From NCBI GenBank assembly GCA_949288455.1, contig CASEKF010000008.1:1-38659 (forward strand): 38,659 nucleotides of DNA, given 5' to 3'. The position numbers and the translations under genes were made by a program. Below the pieces are notes generated by a model. That model did no database searches. It had not been told where the DNA came from and saw only the letters and a program-made list of their open reading frames with translations. Positions 8,415 to 16,616 of this stretch are shown piece by piece. Position 1 is the stretch's first letter. Each line of letters opens with the position of its first letter. Source of the DNA: an uncultured bacterium (lineage in GTDB: Bacteria > Vulcanimicrobiota > CADAWZ01).

Positions 8415-9219
8415 TTTTTTTCTCCTTTTTTGGGGATACCTTATTTTGGGATTGATTAGATATATTAATATCGTTTTTTATTAAAATCAACATAGGCGAA
8501 GCTATAAAAAGCATAAAGCCCGCGGCTGAAAGCCAAATGAAAATAGGTCCTAAAAGGGTTAAGGCGGCGAGTAAGCATAACAGGCTTGGATTTATTGAGT
8601 AAAAACATTTAGACCATCTGGATATAGTCGTTATATTCCCGTTACATTTTGAACATTTCTTTCCTAGAAATCGTCCATGCCATGGGCAATAGTTTTTTAA
8701 GCCTATTACTTCCTGAGGGACTGCAGGTTCATGATCTAAAATTTCTTCTATAAGACGCACGGTATCCGGCATTTGCATTTCATAAGGATTATTGTCTATT
8801 TCTATAATATTTGTCTGCGGCGGTTGTCCCTGTCTTAAAATAATTTTTCTTGGAAAAAGTTGTTTATTGAATATAGACGAGTCGTATATTATCGTCGCTT
8901 TTTTTAAGTCTTTCCAGGCAAAAAAATATTCTTTGCCTAAAAAAGAAATTTTTAATCCTTTTCTTGACGAATCTATTTTTATTGAGTTGAGTTTCAGTCT
9001 TCTAAAAAGTTTTGCAATTGGAATCATAACCATAGCGATAAAAAGCAGACCTTGAAAGTAAGGCGTTAAAGCCGGAGTTATGTTTACGTGAGTTTGGTTT
9101 GGAAGCTCGTCCCATTTGACTGCCAACACAATAAAGAACCAGGCGACTATACTGAATGCGCTTCCAAAATTATTCATTATTGACTTTGCTTTATTTTCGT
9201 TATATTGATATTTTGCCAT
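8401..9219 (-). CDS. Membrane protein with zinc-ribbon-like motif (272 aa)
   Basis: I do not recognise a named family. Two hydrophobic segments lie near residues 19-35 and 53-71, and a longer hydrophobic region at 210-248 can form one or two more. Between them, residues 75-170 look like a mixed-strand cytoplasmic domain of the bacterial PH-like kind (short strands, FAWKDLKKATI). Next comes a CPWH...CSKC motif (C178, H181, C189, C192) that could bind zinc. An AAGGAAA site overlaps the end of the preceding secreted-protein gene, only 3 bases away, and its own end overlaps the STAS gene. The pairing suggests a membrane sensor or scaffold for STAS signalling. That role is inference only. Confidence 0.75.
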   Translation of the reverse strand: MAKYQYNENKAKSIMNNFGSAFSIVAWFFIVLAVKWDELPNQTHVNITPALTPYFQGLLFIAMVMIPIAKLFRRLKLNSIKIDSSRKGLKISFLGKEYFFAWKDLKKATIIYDSSIFNKQLFPRKIILRQGQPPQTNIIEIDNNPYEMQMPDTVRLIEEILDHEPAVPQEVIGLKNYCPWHGRFLGKKCSKCNGNITTISRWSKCFYSINPSLLCLLAALTLLGPIFIWLSAAGFMLFIASPMLILIKNDINISNQSQNKVSPKKEKKNENT

Positions 9220-9222
9220 ATG

Positions 9223-11037
9223 TTATTTTCCTTCAAAAAGTATATATCCATATGCCGGAATTCTTATTTTTCCGTCCGGAGGCAATTGCGATTTTACGGT
9301 TTTAGCTGAGCTTGAAACTGTATATGCCTCGCGCGGGATAAAATTGCGTTGCGACAGTTCGGAAGCTTCATATATAATTTCCTTATTATAAAAGCTTTTT
9401 ATTATAGCCGCTTTTTTCCCCGAAGGAGATACAAAAATTTTTCTTTGGGTAAGAGGTTGAAGTATTACGCAGTCTATAGAAGCCGCCTTGCCTAACAGCA
9501 GTCCGCTGAATTTTATTCCCATACTGTGAAGTCCCGGAAGCAGAGGGCGTCTTTCCAAAACTTCCTGCATAAACATATATGCGCTGTCTGAGGAACCTCC
9601 AAGCGGCACGCTATAAATTTTATCTCCGTCTATTCTCATGAGAATGGACGTAGATGCGCCGAATCCTTTCTGCTTTAAATAGCATAAATGGAAAGCGTAA
9701 TAATCTTCTTCGTCAATTTGAAATTTTAGCCAAAATGAATTTTCGCGCTTTATAGCCACTAGTTTACCTTTGTTTTTGCCGGGGTAATCGATTTCTTCTA
9801 TATCATAGTTTTTTCTGACCGCTTGGCCTTCTTCCGCTTGGAGGATTATAAACGCATGAATAGTTGGATCGGCAGAGTATAGTCTATAATCCCAAGCCGG
9901 GGTTTTGTAGATGGCGACTAACGCGGAAAGAGCGGCTATTGAAGCTTCGAGAGAAGTGTCCTTGGAAGCTCCGTCTTTCGTTAGAATCGTTTTGGTTTCT
10001 CCAGTTTTTTCGTCGTATATATTCTCCCCGGATAAGTTGCCCGTATAAAACCAGGAACATGCTAAACCTGAAAGTTTTGAGTAAATTTCGTCTTGTACGG
10101 CCTCGGCTAAAGCCGCTAAATTTTGTGTGAAGATATTAGCCCCTTGAGGAGTTTGAGGGTAAATAATGGGAGCCGGAGCCATGCCGCATATTGGCCCATA
10201 TGACGAAAGAAGATAAGCGTAAAGATTGTCGGCTTCCAGTTTTGCCGACAGTACGTAAGATTTTTCTTTAAGAATTTTGCTTGCCTCCGCTAAAGCCTTT
10301 ATTTGGTAATTTGACGAAAGAGCGAATAGATGAGGTCTATCCGAGCTCTCGTAATGGGCGCAGTATGGAAATTCGTCGCGTTTTAAATCCGTGAATTCTT
10401 TTACTCCTTCGGCGAGCATTCTTATATAAAAATTACGTGAGTCAGACGGTTCAAGTTCGCACAGGCCTAAAATATAAATAGAGCTTACGTCGCCTCGCCC
10501 GTCTACAAGCCATAGAGGCGTTCTTACTCCGTTGATTTCATTAAAAGTTGATTTTTGAAAGTTTTCTTTTAACGGAGCTATTTTTGTTTGTATAGTATCC
10601 GCAAGGATTTCGTCTACGCGCTTCTGAAGATTTTCGGGCAGTTCGTTTCTGTGTTTCGCTAAGGCTAGAAACGCTTCGGCCGACGTTATGCCGCCGGCGT
10701 TTTCGTCTGAAGATTCGCTCTGCCTAAAGACTCCGCCGTTTTTATACGTTTCTACCAGAAACTCGATTAAATCCGTTTCTTTTATGTCGGCTGCCAGTCC
10801 TTTTGCTCTACATTCGCTCAGAAGAACGGAGAGATTCGCGATCGTTTTCGTTTTGATTTCGTTTTTATCGTTCGAGTATAAAGCGAGATTTTTATATATA
10901 ATTCTGTATTTTTTTATAGCTTCGAAATTTATGTCGTCGTTTGTTTTAGCGTATACGTATTTCGAGGTATGAAACGAGACTAAACATAAAATTAAAAAAA
11001 CTGAAAATATCGTAGGTTTTAAAATCTGGAATAACAA
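9223..11037 (-). CDS. Large secreted hypothetical protein, TTG start (604 aa)
   Basis: Function not recognised. A hydrophobic N-terminus (about residues 8-30, likely cleavage near YVYA) indicates export. Residues about 40-390 are mostly amphipathic helices with Trp/Tyr/Gly-rich loops (TPLWLVDGRGD, ACSWFYTGN), which recalls the alpha/alpha-toroid of glycoside hydrolases and lyases. From about 420 on the sequence is strand-rich and may form a beta-sandwich. No catalytic residues can be assigned with confidence. Translation must start at TTG: no in-frame ATG lies before the signal sequence, and a strong TAAGGAG site sits 6 bases upstream and overlaps the aroA stop codon. It is therefore coupled to aroA. 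A polysaccharide- or peptidoglycan-related role is possible but unproven. Confidence 0.75.
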   Translation of the reverse strand: MLFQILKPTIFSVFLILCLVSFHTSKYVYAKTNDDINFEAIKKYRIIYKNLALYSNDKNEIKTKTIANLSVLLSECRAKGLAADIKETDLIEFLVETYKNGGVFRQSESSDENAGGITSAEAFLALAKHRNELPENLQKRVDEILADTIQTKIAPLKENFQKSTFNEINGVRTPLWLVDGRGDVSSIYILGLCELEPSDSRNFYIRMLAEGVKEFTDLKRDEFPYCAHYESSDRPHLFALSSNYQIKALAEASKILKEKSYVLSAKLEADNLYAYLLSSYGPICGMAPAPIIYPQTPQGANIFTQNLAALAEAVQDEIYSKLSGLACSWFYTGNLSGENIYDEKTGETKTILTKDGASKDTSLEASIAALSALVAIYKTPAWDYRLYSADPTIHAFIILQAEEGQAVRKNYDIEEIDYPGKNKGKLVAIKRENSFWLKFQIDEEDYYAFHLCYLKQKGFGASTSILMRIDGDKIYSVPLGGSSDSAYMFMQEVLERRPLLPGLHSMGIKFSGLLLGKAASIDCVILQPLTQRKIFVSPSGKKAAIIKSFYNKEIIYEASELSQRNFIPREAYTVSSSAKTVKSQLPPDGKIRIPAYGYILFEGK

Positions 11038-11047
11038 TTTTTTCTCC

Positions 11048-12316
11048 TTATCGACATGATATGCTCTTTAATGTCTTTTGAAATTCCGGAAACGAGACTT
11101 CGGAACACTCAAGTCCTCTTATAAAAGACGCGCTTTCGGCTCTTGTAGCGGCTATAGCTAAACTCATGGCTATTCTGTGATCGCCATGCGAGTCGACGAT
11201 TCCGCCTTTAAGAGTTTGTTCGCCTTCAATTTCAAATCCGTCCGGCAATTCTTTTATAAAAGCTCCAAGTTTCGTAAATTCCCGAGTTATCGCTTTAATT
11301 CTGTCGCATTCTTTTACTCTAAGTTCAGAAGCTCCGGTAACTTTAGTTTGTCCTCGCGCAAAAATCGCGGCGACGGCCAGTAAGGGAAGTTCGTCTATTA
11401 TCGACGGAATATCCTGATCTCCTATTGATATGCCGCGCAATTTGCTGGAATATGCCGTGATGTCGCATATAGGTTCGTCCGCTTCATTTTTTCGCATGCA
11501 AGAGATTTCAATATTGGCTCCCATTCGCTTTAGAGCCTTTAATAATCCTATTCTTAAAGGATTTACGCCTACGTTTTTTATAGTGACTTTACCGTTTTGC
11601 GATATTATCGCTCCTAAAATAAAAAATGAGGCCGAAGAAAAATCTCCGGGTATAGTTACGGAAAAATTGTTCATAGCCTGAGAACCGACGACTTCTATCT
11701 CTTCTCCGCGTTTGACTGCGGCGGCTTTAGAGAGAACCAGAAGTTTTTCTAAATGATCTCTGGTCGGTTTTTTTTCAATATACGAAGATTTTCCTTCCGC
11801 AATCAACGCGGCAAATAAAAAGCAAGATTTTACTTGAGCGCTGGCTGTCCGCTGCGTATAGTTTATTCCGGTCAGTCGCGCAGGATAAAATTTTAGCGGG
11901 GGACCATAGTTTGACGAATGAGAGATCTTAGCTCCCATTTCCGTTAAAGGTTCGATTATTCTGCGCATAGGTCGTTTTAACAAAGACTCGTCCCCGGTTA
12001 TTGAAGAAGCGAAAGGCTGAGCGGCTAATACGCCTGATAGAAGTCTTAAAGACGTTCCTGAGTTTCCCGCGTTTAATTCGTATGCGGGCTTAGCCGGAAG
12101 CCCCGTTATGCGACAGTCTTTTTCTGAAATATCTATTCTGGCTCCTAAAGCCCTCAAACATCTAATCGTTGAGTTTGCGTCTTGAGAAAGCGGAATATTT
12201 TTTATAATAGAGGTTTTGTCAGATAAAGCCGCTAGTATAGCCGCTCTGTGAAAAATAGACTTGTCTCCCGGAACGTCTAAGTCGGCTTTAAAAGATTTTA
12301 AAGGCCGTATTTCCAT
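11048..12316 (-). CDS. aroA: 3-phosphoshikimate 1-carboxyvinyltransferase (EPSP synthase)
   Basis: Cytoplasmic enzyme of the shikimate pathway that joins phosphoenolpyruvate to shikimate-3-phosphate. The family signature is present at residues 16-25 (PGDKSIFHRA with K19, S20, R24), followed by NAGNSGTSLRLLSG, GDESLLKRPM, and the C-terminal ELRVKECDRI and DGHDHR-like (SHGDHRIAMS) segments. Length of 422 is normal. The usual PGDKSISHR motif has Ser where this protein has Phe22. The start codon follows the RNase J stop directly (TAA then ATG), so it depends on coupling to that gene. PGDKS resembles the class II form, often linked to glyphosate tolerance, but I would not assert tolerance from this. 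Confidence 0.95.
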   Translation of the reverse strand: MEIRPLKSFKADLDVPGDKSIFHRAAILAALSDKTSIIKNIPLSQDANSTIRCLRALGARIDISEKDCRITGLPAKPAYELNAGNSGTSLRLLSGVLAAQPFASSITGDESLLKRPMRRIIEPLTEMGAKISHSSNYGPPLKFYPARLTGINYTQRTASAQVKSCFLFAALIAEGKSSYIEKKPTRDHLEKLLVLSKAAAVKRGEEIEVVGSQAMNNFSVTIPGDFSSASFFILGAIISQNGKVTIKNVGVNPLRIGLLKALKRMGANIEISCMRKNEADEPICDITAYSSKLRGISIGDQDIPSIIDELPLLAVAAIFARGQTKVTGASELRVKECDRIKAITREFTKLGAFIKELPDGFEIEGEQTLKGGIVDSHGDHRIAMSLAIAATRAESASFIRGLECSEVSFPEFQKTLKSISCR

Positions 12317-14086
12317 TTATTTTCTTTTTTTACGCTTTTTCTTTAATATGTCAGAGCGTATTTCTAGAACGGAAGATATGACCGTAGGCTTGCGCTGCGT
12401 TCTTTTTGAAAAAAAACTTCTTATTTCCGTTCTTATCGCGTTATTAAGATCTTCCAGATTTTGTATGGAAGCGTTGTAAAAAATGTCGGATATGTCTTTA
12501 ACCGCGTCGTGAAGTATTTCTTCCGCTTCTTTTTCATATATGAGCCCTTTGGTATAAAGAAAAGGGCCTTGTAAAAACAATTTTGCTTTTAAGTCCGCTA
12601 AGCCTGTTATAAAACATACGCCGCTCTCGGCCAAGTTTAGCCGTTCGCGAAGAACCGTTCTGCCTATATCGCCTATTCCATAGCCGTCTACCATAGTTTC
12701 GCAAAGTTTAATAGAGCCGATTTGTTTTATTCCGTGAGGAGATATCTCCAGTACCGCTCCGTTTTCGCAGCATATTATTTTTTCGTCTTTATAGCCAAGC
12801 TCTTTCGCTATGCGCCTATAACTCATCTGATGTCTATGTTCGCCGTGTATTGGCATTAAGTACTCCGGTTTAGCTAGAAGAATAAGCGCTTTCAAATCTT
12901 CCTGATTTCCATGACCGCTTGCATGTACGTATATATTTTGCTCTTTCATGGATTGATTTTCATATATTACGTTTGCTCCGAGTCTGAAAAGAGAGTTAAT
13001 ATTTTTATACACGGCGGCTTCGTTTCCCGGGATAGGGGAGGCTGAGATTATGACCGTGTCGCCTTTATGAATTTTAACCCATTTATGAGCTCCGTTAGCT
13101 ATTGAAGACACTGCGGAGAGAGGTTCTCCCTGAGCTCCCGTAGCTATGATTAACGTTTCTTCTTCCGGCTGTTCGTCTATATCTTCCATTTTTATGAAAA
13201 TATTCTGAGGAATATTTATATAGTCAAGTTCTTTCGCGATAGAAATTGTAGTTTCAAGACCTTTTCCAAGTATGCATATTTTTCGTTTATGCTTCATTGC
13301 CAGGTTCATTATTCCTTTTATTCTGGGGAGAGAGGAAGCGAAGGACGTTATTATGATTCTGCCCGGACATTTTGCGAAGATTTTATCCAGAGATTCGTTG
13401 ACGGCTTGTTCCGTCGTGGAAAAGCCGGTTCTTTCGGCGTTGGTGCTGTCTGACAGCAGCAGTCTGACCGGCTTGTCGGAAAGGCGGGCGTAAAAATCAA
13501 GTTCTTCTTGAGCGTTGGTCGTAGATTTTTTAAAGTCTCCGCTGTGAATTATCCTGCCGCAATTCGTATCTATTATTAACCCGTAACATTCCGACAGACT
13601 GTGAGTTACGCTGTAAAATTCTATCGTAAAATCCATAGACCGCAGCTTATCGCCCTCGTTGACTTCTATAAGCTCGGAGCTTTCTTCTAGAACGGCGTTG
13701 GCAAGTTTTACTTTCACCAGCTCGAGAGTAAGCCTGCTTCCGTATACCGGAGCGTTTATCATTCTTAGAATATAAGGAAGAGCTCCAATATGATCTTCAT
13801 GACCATGAGTAAGAATTATTTTGGATATTTTATCCTTCTTAAGGAGCAAATATCTTATGTCTGGCATTACGTAATCGATTCCAGGCATATCGTCGTCCGG
13901 AAACGTTATGCCGGCGTCTATAATTATTATTTCGTCTTTTGACTCAAGCGCCATCATATTTTTGCCTATTTCGCCTATGCCGCCTAACGGAATAATCCAA
14001 ACGCTGCCTTTCGGAGGCCCTTCTTTGATAAAAGGTTCTATTTCGGGCTCTTCGTCAAATATACTGCAAGTGTAGTATTTTTTCAT
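12317..14086 (-). CDS. rnj: Ribonuclease J
   Basis: Metallo-beta-lactamase/beta-CASP nuclease with 5'-to-3' exonuclease and endonuclease activity in mRNA decay and rRNA maturation. Residues: the THGHEDHIG zinc motif at 93-101 (H94, H96, D98, H99), a distal His/Asp set (SVTHSLSECYG, HSGDFK), the beta-CASP region with ATGAQGEP, and a PIHGEHRH segment. Length is 589, slightly over the usual 550-560, partly from an N-terminal extension of about 27 residues and a Lys/Arg-rich tail that may contact RNA. An AAGGA site precedes the ATG. It lies 13 bases after dapA; a dapA-rnj link also occurs in Bacillus subtilis (dapA-rnjB). Confidence 0.95.
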   Translation of the reverse strand: MKKYYTCSIFDEEPEIEPFIKEGPPKGSVWIIPLGGIGEIGKNMMALESKDEIIIIDAGITFPDDDMPGIDYVMPDIRYLLLKKDKISKIILTHGHEDHIGALPYILRMINAPVYGSRLTLELVKVKLANAVLEESSELIEVNEGDKLRSMDFTIEFYSVTHSLSECYGLIIDTNCGRIIHSGDFKKSTTNAQEELDFYARLSDKPVRLLLSDSTNAERTGFSTTEQAVNESLDKIFAKCPGRIIITSFASSLPRIKGIMNLAMKHKRKICILGKGLETTISIAKELDYINIPQNIFIKMEDIDEQPEEETLIIATGAQGEPLSAVSSIANGAHKWVKIHKGDTVIISASPIPGNEAAVYKNINSLFRLGANVIYENQSMKEQNIYVHASGHGNQEDLKALILLAKPEYLMPIHGEHRHQMSYRRIAKELGYKDEKIICCENGAVLEISPHGIKQIGSIKLCETMVDGYGIGDIGRTVLRERLNLAESGVCFITGLADLKAKLFLQGPFLYTKGLIYEKEAEEILHDAVKDISDIFYNASIQNLEDLNNAIRTEIRSFFSKRTQRKPTVISSVLEIRSDILKKKRKKRK

Positions 14087-14099
14087 ATTGTTCCTTATG

Positions 14100-14996
14100 T
14101 TAATTATTTTTTAAACGCTTTATAATTTCTCTTAATTTTTCTATCAGACTTTCGTCCGCTCCCGTCAAAGGAAGTCTTGTTTCTCCCGCGTTAAAGCCCG
14201 TTATTTTAAGCGCGGCTTTAACCGGAATAGGATTAGTAGTTTCAAATAAAACTTTAAATAAAGGCAGTAATTTTAAATGCAGTTGAAGGGCTTCTTTAAC
14301 GCGCCCTTTTAAAAATTCTTCGATCATGGCGTTTATTTTGACCCCGGCTATGTGTGACGCCACGCTTATGACTCCGGAAGCTCCGCAGGCGATCATTGGA
14401 AGAGTGAGCGAATCGTCGCCGCTGTATATTTCGAACGTTTTATTTTCCGTTATGTTCATCATTTCTGATAAGGCGGAAGTTTGATCTAAATTTCCGACCG
14501 CGTCTTTAACCGCGCATATATGCGGGAAGTCCGAATGAAGTTTCTTTATCGTTTCGTTGGATATATTGACTCCGGTTCTTCCGGGTATATTGTAAAGGAT
14601 TATCGGAATTTGGCATTCTTCGGCAATTTTTGCAAAGTGTCTGTAAAGTCCTTCTTGAGGCGGTTTATTATAGTAAGGAGCTACCAGAAGCAAGGCGTCC
14701 GCCCCTTCATCAATGGCTCGTTTAGACTTCTCTACGGTCGTTTTGGTATCGTTTGTCCCGGTTCCCGCTATAACGGGAAATCTATCTTTAGCCGCGTTTT
14801 TTACCGCTCTTAAAAGTTCCGTTTGTTCATCTTGCGTAAGCGTCGGAGATTCTCCCGTAGTTCCGCATACCAAAATGGCGGAAGATCCTTCTTCGTATAA
14901 TTTTAACGCTAATTCTGCCCCTTTGGCCGAGTCTAGTTTGCCATGCTTGTCAAACGGAGTGACCATAGCGGTTATAACATGTCCGAATTTTTTCAT
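14100..14996 (-). CDS. dapA: 4-hydroxy-tetrahydrodipicolinate synthase
   Basis: Schiff-base aldolase that condenses pyruvate with aspartate semialdehyde, the first step of the lysine and meso-diaminopimelate branch. Hallmarks: CGTTGESPTL (residues 44-53), YNIPGRTG with the proton-relay Tyr135 and Arg140, and the Schiff-base Lys164 in AVKDAVGN. Length 298 is normal. A strong GGAGG site precedes the ATG. It is followed after 13 bases by RNase J. The 95-base gap upstream, after the NadE fusion, contains no obvious terminator. Confidence 0.96.
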   Translation of the reverse strand: MKKFGHVITAMVTPFDKHGKLDSAKGAELALKLYEEGSSAILVCGTTGESPTLTQDEQTELLRAVKNAAKDRFPVIAGTGTNDTKTTVEKSKRAIDEGADALLLVAPYYNKPPQEGLYRHFAKIAEECQIPIILYNIPGRTGVNISNETIKKLHSDFPHICAVKDAVGNLDQTSALSEMMNITENKTFEIYSGDDSLTLPMIACGASGVISVASHIAGVKINAMIEEFLKGRVKEALQLHLKLLPLFKVLFETTNPIPVKAALKITGFNAGETRLPLTGADESLIEKLREIIKRLKNN

Positions 14997-15091
14997 AACT
15001 TCCTCCGATAGTTCCTTTTTATATCAATTTTTCTAGCAGCGCTTTTGAAGTTTATCTTTCGCCTGGCGTATCCCTTGCAAGTCTTGGTATT

Positions 15092-16357
15092 TTAAAGCTC
15101 AAAAACCGGAGGAGGTATGATTTTATGTCTTCCGGCCGCATGCATCGCGTCTATTTTTGCTTTTATTTGTTCGTCTTGGCATACGCCTGTTTTTATGTAT
15201 TCATTTAGGATTTTGTAGGAGAACCCTATTTTTTCTTCGTCCGTTTTGCCGCTTAGGCCGTCCGAAGGAGTCTTTCTGGTAAATTTTTCAGGAAGTCCTA
15301 AAGCGTCTCCGAGAGCTATGACTTCTTCCGTAGTTAAATTTCCTATAACGTTTAAATCGAAGGCTCCGTCTCCCCATTTTGTGAAATAGCCTATATATTT
15401 TTCGCTTAAGTTGCCCGTACCGCAAACTAAATATCCTCTGTTTTGAGCGGCGGCATATAACGCCGTCATTCTTAGCCTGGGAGCCATATTTATTTTGGAA
15501 GCTTCGTTTAAAGGAGTTCCGAAGGCTTTTAAAATTCCTTTGTAAGCTTCTTCTATGTTGACCGTTATGTTTGGAATCTGCAGATATTCGCATAAGTCTT
15601 TGCTATATTCTATGTCAGGTTGGATTCCGTTTGGCATGAGAACGCCTAGGACGTTGTTTCTCCCCACGCTTTCGACTAGCAGGGCGGCCGTAACGGAGCT
15701 GTCTTTTCCTCCTGAAATACCTACTGCGAACCCGTTGCATCGCGTCTCTTTTTTAATTCGTTTTATCCATTCCTTCATTTCTTCAAGGATTATTTCCGGA
15801 GTTTTGACGTCCGATTTTCTGCGGACGACTTCTATTTGCATGGATTCCATAACGTCCAGAGCTTTATAATGGGCGTCTTTTGAAATCCCTGAACAACATG
15901 ACGCGTCTATTGTTATTTTAGCTTCCGGAAAAGCCGCTTTTAATATGGCGGCGTTTGATATTACGCATATTTCGGTGACTACGCCGCATATTTCTATTTC
16001 GTCGGGTATTTGCAGACTTGCGGATTTTATTACTTCGGGGAGTTGAAGAGAGCCGAATTGATTTTTTTTAATTTTAAAAATTCGTTTTTTATTTTTTAAC
16101 AGGTTTTCCAGATCTCCGTAAAGCTCAGCTCCTTCGGAACCTTCGAGACAATGGGGGACGGGGAGTTTCAAGCCTTCCTGAGTATTCAGGTAATTTTCGT
16201 TATGAACGTCGTAAGTTATAAAAATCTCTCGTTTATCTTTTAGCGCTTCAGAAATTTTTTCTTTTATGTTATTTAATAATTTAACGGCTTCGGCAGAAGC
16301 CAAAGAACCCGTCGTGAAATCGCGTTGATAATCTATTAAAACTAAAATTTTTCTCAT
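15092..16357 (-). CDS. Fusion: nicotinamidase-like cysteine hydrolase + NH3-dependent NAD synthetase
   Basis: Two domains in one chain. Residues 1 to about 182 are an isochorismatase/nicotinamidase-type cysteine hydrolase. They carry the catalytic Asp9 in IDYQRDF, a putative metal site YDVH (D50, H52) and LPVPHC (H69), a catalytic Lys at 96 or 98, and nucleophile Cys131 in GVVTEICV. Residues about 190-421 are the ATP-pyrophosphatase domain of NAD synthetase with the SGGKDS P-loop at 215-220, a CGTGNLSEKYIGYFTKWGD block and a GLSGKTDEEKIG segment. NadE amidates nicotinate adenine dinucleotide to NAD+. Glutamine-using NadE has a nitrilase domain; here a different amidase occupies that N-terminal place. 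A nicotinamidase would release ammonia and make nicotinate, so both products feed NAD synthesis. A GGAGG lies 12 bases before the ATG. First gene of the minus-strand run. Domain calls are firm; channelling is inference. Confidence 0.92.
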   Translation of the reverse strand: MRKILVLIDYQRDFTTGSLASAEAVKLLNNIKEKISEALKDKREIFITYDVHNENYLNTQEGLKLPVPHCLEGSEGAELYGDLENLLKNKKRIFKIKKNQFGSLQLPEVIKSASLQIPDEIEICGVVTEICVISNAAILKAAFPEAKITIDASCCSGISKDAHYKALDVMESMQIEVVRRKSDVKTPEIILEEMKEWIKRIKKETRCNGFAVGISGGKDSSVTAALLVESVGRNNVLGVLMPNGIQPDIEYSKDLCEYLQIPNITVNIEEAYKGILKAFGTPLNEASKINMAPRLRMTALYAAAQNRGYLVCGTGNLSEKYIGYFTKWGDGAFDLNVIGNLTTEEVIALGDALGLPEKFTRKTPSDGLSGKTDEEKIGFSYKILNEYIKTGVCQDEQIKAKIDAMHAAGRHKIIPPPVFEL

Positions 16358-16557
16358 GTATAGAGGAATCCTCCGTCTTAGTAATCTCTCCGGTGGTTTT
16401 AAAATTTTCTTGTTATTCCATAAAAACCCTTCATTATAATATTTTCCTTAATATTAATATCGGCAAGAACGGTTTAAGGCGTAGCTTTATGACAAATTCG
16501 CAAATCTTTATGACATTTTCTTTAAATAAAGTTAACAAAATTGTAATAGAGCGGAGT

Positions 16558-16563
16558 TATAAT
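16558..16563 (+). promoter_or_regulatory. Possible -10 box for the EF-hand protein gene
   Basis: A consensus TATAAT lies 53 bases before the start codon at 16617, within a 259-base divergent spacer. No good -35 hexamer is at the right distance, so this is a weak call based on one box. No convincing small gene is visible in the spacer. Confidence 0.25.
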
Positions 16564-16616
16564 AAAGCCATAATCAAAAAGTTTTTAAAAAGAAAGTTTT
16601 AAGGAGGATTAAAGAA

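Noticed and set aside
15288-15593. Open frames antisense to the NadE domain
   Set aside because: Overlap a well-supported enzyme; basic, repetitive translation typical of out-of-frame reading.
16393-16602. Open frame of 69 codons before the EF-hand gene
   Set aside because: Poor start context and AT-driven composition; the stretch looks like a promoter/leader region.
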